DNA from: Thermotogaceae bacterium
GTDB lineage: Bacteria; Thermotogota; Thermotogae; MWEM01
Direction of reading: 5' to 3'
Length of the DNA stretch: 32,490 bases
NCBI GenBank assembly: GCA_012744415.1
Contig: JAAYCF010000178.1
Span: 1 to 32,490, forward strand
Positions 31,049-32,490 of this stretch are shown here, one piece after another. Below the pieces are notes generated by a model. The model was not told the DNA's origin, did no database searches, and worked only from the letters and a program-made list of their open reading frames with translations. The stretch's first letter is position 1. Each line of letters begins with the position of its first letter. Position numbers and translations under genes: made by a program.

Positions 31049-31969
31049 TTAAGAAAGATTGTCGTTCAATATTTTAAGACGGAAAAACCCCAAAAAGTTC
31101 GGATTTTCCTTGACCGGGAGCCACGTCAACGGAGCCGCTTTCAAGTATTCCTCCGTTTTCCACAGCCGGACATCCCCTTCCGAAACATCCGATCCCCCGG
31201 TATGATAAACGAAGCCGTCTCCGGTGTACATCATCACGTGGTACGGGAAGGCCACGTCCTGAGGATGGTAAAGAAAGAGAAGATCGCCGGGCTTTACTTC
31301 GGGCCCCAGGGAGTGACTGACTTTGACCACGTTATACAGAAACAGGTTTCGTGCATTGGCGAAGCCGTAAAACCCTTCCTTTAACTGGTAAATTTGCGTG
31401 CCGAGCGTCGGGATGGCCGGATAATGAAAAGCCTGTATATCCGGAAAGGAAGCTGGGGCGATCCGAACACGCACGTACCATCGGGCATCATGCTTTCGCA
31501 GCGATTCCTGGAGGGCGAATCGTATTAAACCCGAGCAGTCCCGATCCTTCCACGCGGGAGACAGTTCAATTCTTTGCTGCATGGCGATATAAACGAACCA
31601 GCTACGAAATCGTTCTGCATCCTCCCCCCACAACTCGGCTTCATCCGGAAACCCGTCGCCGTCAGAATCCGCCATCGGCGCTTGTCCTTTCATTTCGTTG
31701 AGTTTACCTAAGAATCCGTTGCGATAAAGGACAAGCGACCACTTTGGGAGAGCGAGACGGGCAATCACCTTGTCTTCCAGCTCTTTCACGTCCGCCAGTC
31801 CTTCGTAGGATAACACCCGGGATAAAAGGGGTTTTTCCACGATCAACAGATCTCCGATAAAAACCGGTTCCTTCTGTATTCTGGGAGGAAATAGAAGCGG
31901 GAGGCTGACGATATTCAAAGACCAAGCGAATAGTCCACAGGCGATGAAAATACCGAGAGTTTTTTTCAA
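31049..31969 (-). CDS. DUF1175 family protein (YfaT-like, NlpC/P60-type hydrolase fold)
   Basis: The 306-residue product has an N-terminal signal or anchor (IFIACGLFAWSLNIVSLPLL). It carries DRDCSGLIRFALQ (142-154), the Cys145-containing helix seen in NlpC/P60-type hydrolases, and the later His segment FPYHVMMYTGDGFVYHTG; together they form a plausible Cys-His site. Residues 101-113 read DSDGDGFPDEAEL, an EF-hand/dockerin-like calcium loop. DUF1175 genes accompany bacterial alpha-2-macroglobulin genes (for example the E. coli yfaS-yfaT locus), as here with an 11-base gap. Substrate is unknown. The start is TTG 31969, with GGAGGGG four to five bases upstream; I see no ATG with a better SD. Confidence 0.82.
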   Translation of the reverse strand: MKKTLGIFIACGLFAWSLNIVSLPLLFPPRIQKEPVFIGDLLIVEKPLLSRVLSYEGLADVKELEDKVIARLALPKWSLVLYRNGFLGKLNEMKGQAPMADSDGDGFPDEAELWGEDAERFRSWFVYIAMQQRIELSPAWKDRDCSGLIRFALQESLRKHDARWYVRVRIAPASFPDIQAFHYPAIPTLGTQIYQLKEGFYGFANARNLFLYNVVKVSHSLGPEVKPGDLLFLYHPQDVAFPYHVMMYTGDGFVYHTGGSDVSEGDVRLWKTEEYLKAAPLTWLPVKENPNFLGFFRLKILNDNLS

Positions 31970-31998
31970 AACCCCTCCGATTGAGGTAAAGATGAACC

Positions 31999-32007
31999 AT
32001 TATATCA
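31999..32007 (-). promoter_or_regulatory. Extended -10 promoter of the DUF1175-macroglobulin operon
   Basis: On the minus strand TGATATAAT lies 30 bases before the TTG start; no convincing -35. The remaining intergenic part (to 32249) has only the plus-strand promoter below. Confidence 0.6.
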
Positions 32008-32146
32008 CACCACAGTCGGATGCTTTTGAGGAATCCCGGCACCGCGCAATGTATAGGCGGGTGGTTTAACTTGCTGATTACCCGTTATCAATATTCTTGA
32101 GCGAGGCTGTTAGCTATAATTTAATTATGTGTTTATTAAGAATTTA

Positions 32147-32155
32147 TGCTATAAT
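32147..32155 (+). promoter_or_regulatory. Extended -10 promoter of the terminal lipoprotein gene
   Basis: TGCTATAAT lies about 95 bases before the ATG at 32250. A second TATAAT at 32115-32120 lacks the TG. AT-rich surroundings. An untranslated leader of nearly 90 bases would follow, in which I see no clear riboswitch. Confidence 0.55.
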
Positions 32156-32249
32156 CTCAACAAGGCTGATTATCAGGTCTTATTCCACTTTATTTTTTAA
32201 GTTTAGAAGAATCAGGGGTTTCTATCTAAAAAATTAAGGAGGAATATCC

Positions 32250-32490
32250 ATGAAAAAGCGCATTTTCTTGCTACTTCTTTCCGTTGCTCTTATCCTTAGC
32301 CTCATCAGTTGCACGGGTTCTTTGGTTTACAACGAAAGCATGGCGATTGATCGCTTTATAGGGTGGCTGTCCGAAAACGGTTATCCGAATCCACCGGCGA
32401 CCCCTATGCTCGGTTTGCTTTTAGGTCAGGTTAGCAGCGGCGCGATTATCGGATCTTATTCGCCGATTTTAGGAGCCAGCGAGAGGGCGA
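32250..32490 (+). CDS. Lipoprotein, 3' end beyond the window
   Basis: ATG 32250 is preceded by AAGGAGGAA (seven-base gap) and begins MKKRIFLLLLSVALILSLIS followed by Cys-Thr-Gly, a clear signal peptide with lipobox and lipidated Cys at residue 21. The 60 visible mature residues (LVYNESMAIDRFIGWLSENG, then PNPPATPMLGLLLGQ) show no family I recognise. The frame is open to the last base, so the gene is truncated by the window edge. Confidence 0.8.
   Translation, partial: MKKRIFLLLLSVALILSLISCTGSLVYNESMAIDRFIGWLSENGYPNPPATPMLGLLLGQVSSGAIIGSYSPILGASERA

Overview
The window reads as bacterial chromosome at about 50 percent GC, with tightly packed operons. The best guess is Thermotogota (Mesotoga/Kosmotoga/Thermotoga-like). 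I base this on the remembered ApbE, NusG-II, HepA, Maf, RadC order of Thermotoga maritima, CCA-encoding tRNA genes, an OmpH/LptB pair in a lineage with a sheath-like outer membrane, and a secreted alpha-2-macroglobulin. This assignment is inference and no database was searched.

Region 1 (1-10253, + strand) is a long chain of overlapping or nearly touching genes: ApbE flavin transferase (cut by the window edge), a NusG domain II protein, a HepA/Gx-type membrane protein, Maf, RadC, an unknown helical protein, a degenerate NadC-like protein and TsaB. An extended -10 promoter then precedes an Asp23 protein and FakA. These are followed by a tandem-HhH ComEA-like protein and, from a clear promoter, OmpH and LptB. 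Region 2 (10321-12963) encodes a lipoprotein of about six fibronectin-III-like modules and a small phosphoglycosyl transferase.

Region 3 (13050-20269) is the most interesting part. It holds three paralogous TrpX-type periplasmic binding proteins, one set of TrpY permease and TrpZ ATPase, and, in the opposite direction, the two-subunit iron-sulfur L-serine dehydratase. Each binding protein gene is preceded by what looks like a classical transcription attenuator. It consists of a short leader ORF, a 5' hairpin, a mutually exclusive antiterminator, and an intrinsic terminator ending a few bases before the Shine-Dalgarno. The three leader peptides share a motif R-[TA]-[KR]-P-S-[CG]-G-F. Just before it each has a different aromatic run: F-A-F-A-F, Y-G-F-W-Y and Y-A-Y-Y. 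I infer Phe-, Trp/mixed- and Tyr-sensing attenuators, and suggest that the three binding proteins share one aromatic amino acid transporter with matching specificities.

Region 4 (20329-24248) contains a GGDEF domain fused to a C-terminal ribbon-helix-helix DNA-binding domain, with a palindromic AT-rich promoter; a GC-rich structured intergenic island; a Glu-Val-Phe tRNA cluster with promoter and terminator; a doubtful small membrane ORF; and a chemoreceptor. Region 5 (24361-31969, - strand) holds a BrxD/DUF2791-like P-loop ATPase with a membrane-anchored coiled-coil partner, then a DUF1175 cysteine-hydrolase-like protein and an alpha-2-macroglobulin with an intact thioester motif. The window ends inside a + strand lipoprotein gene.
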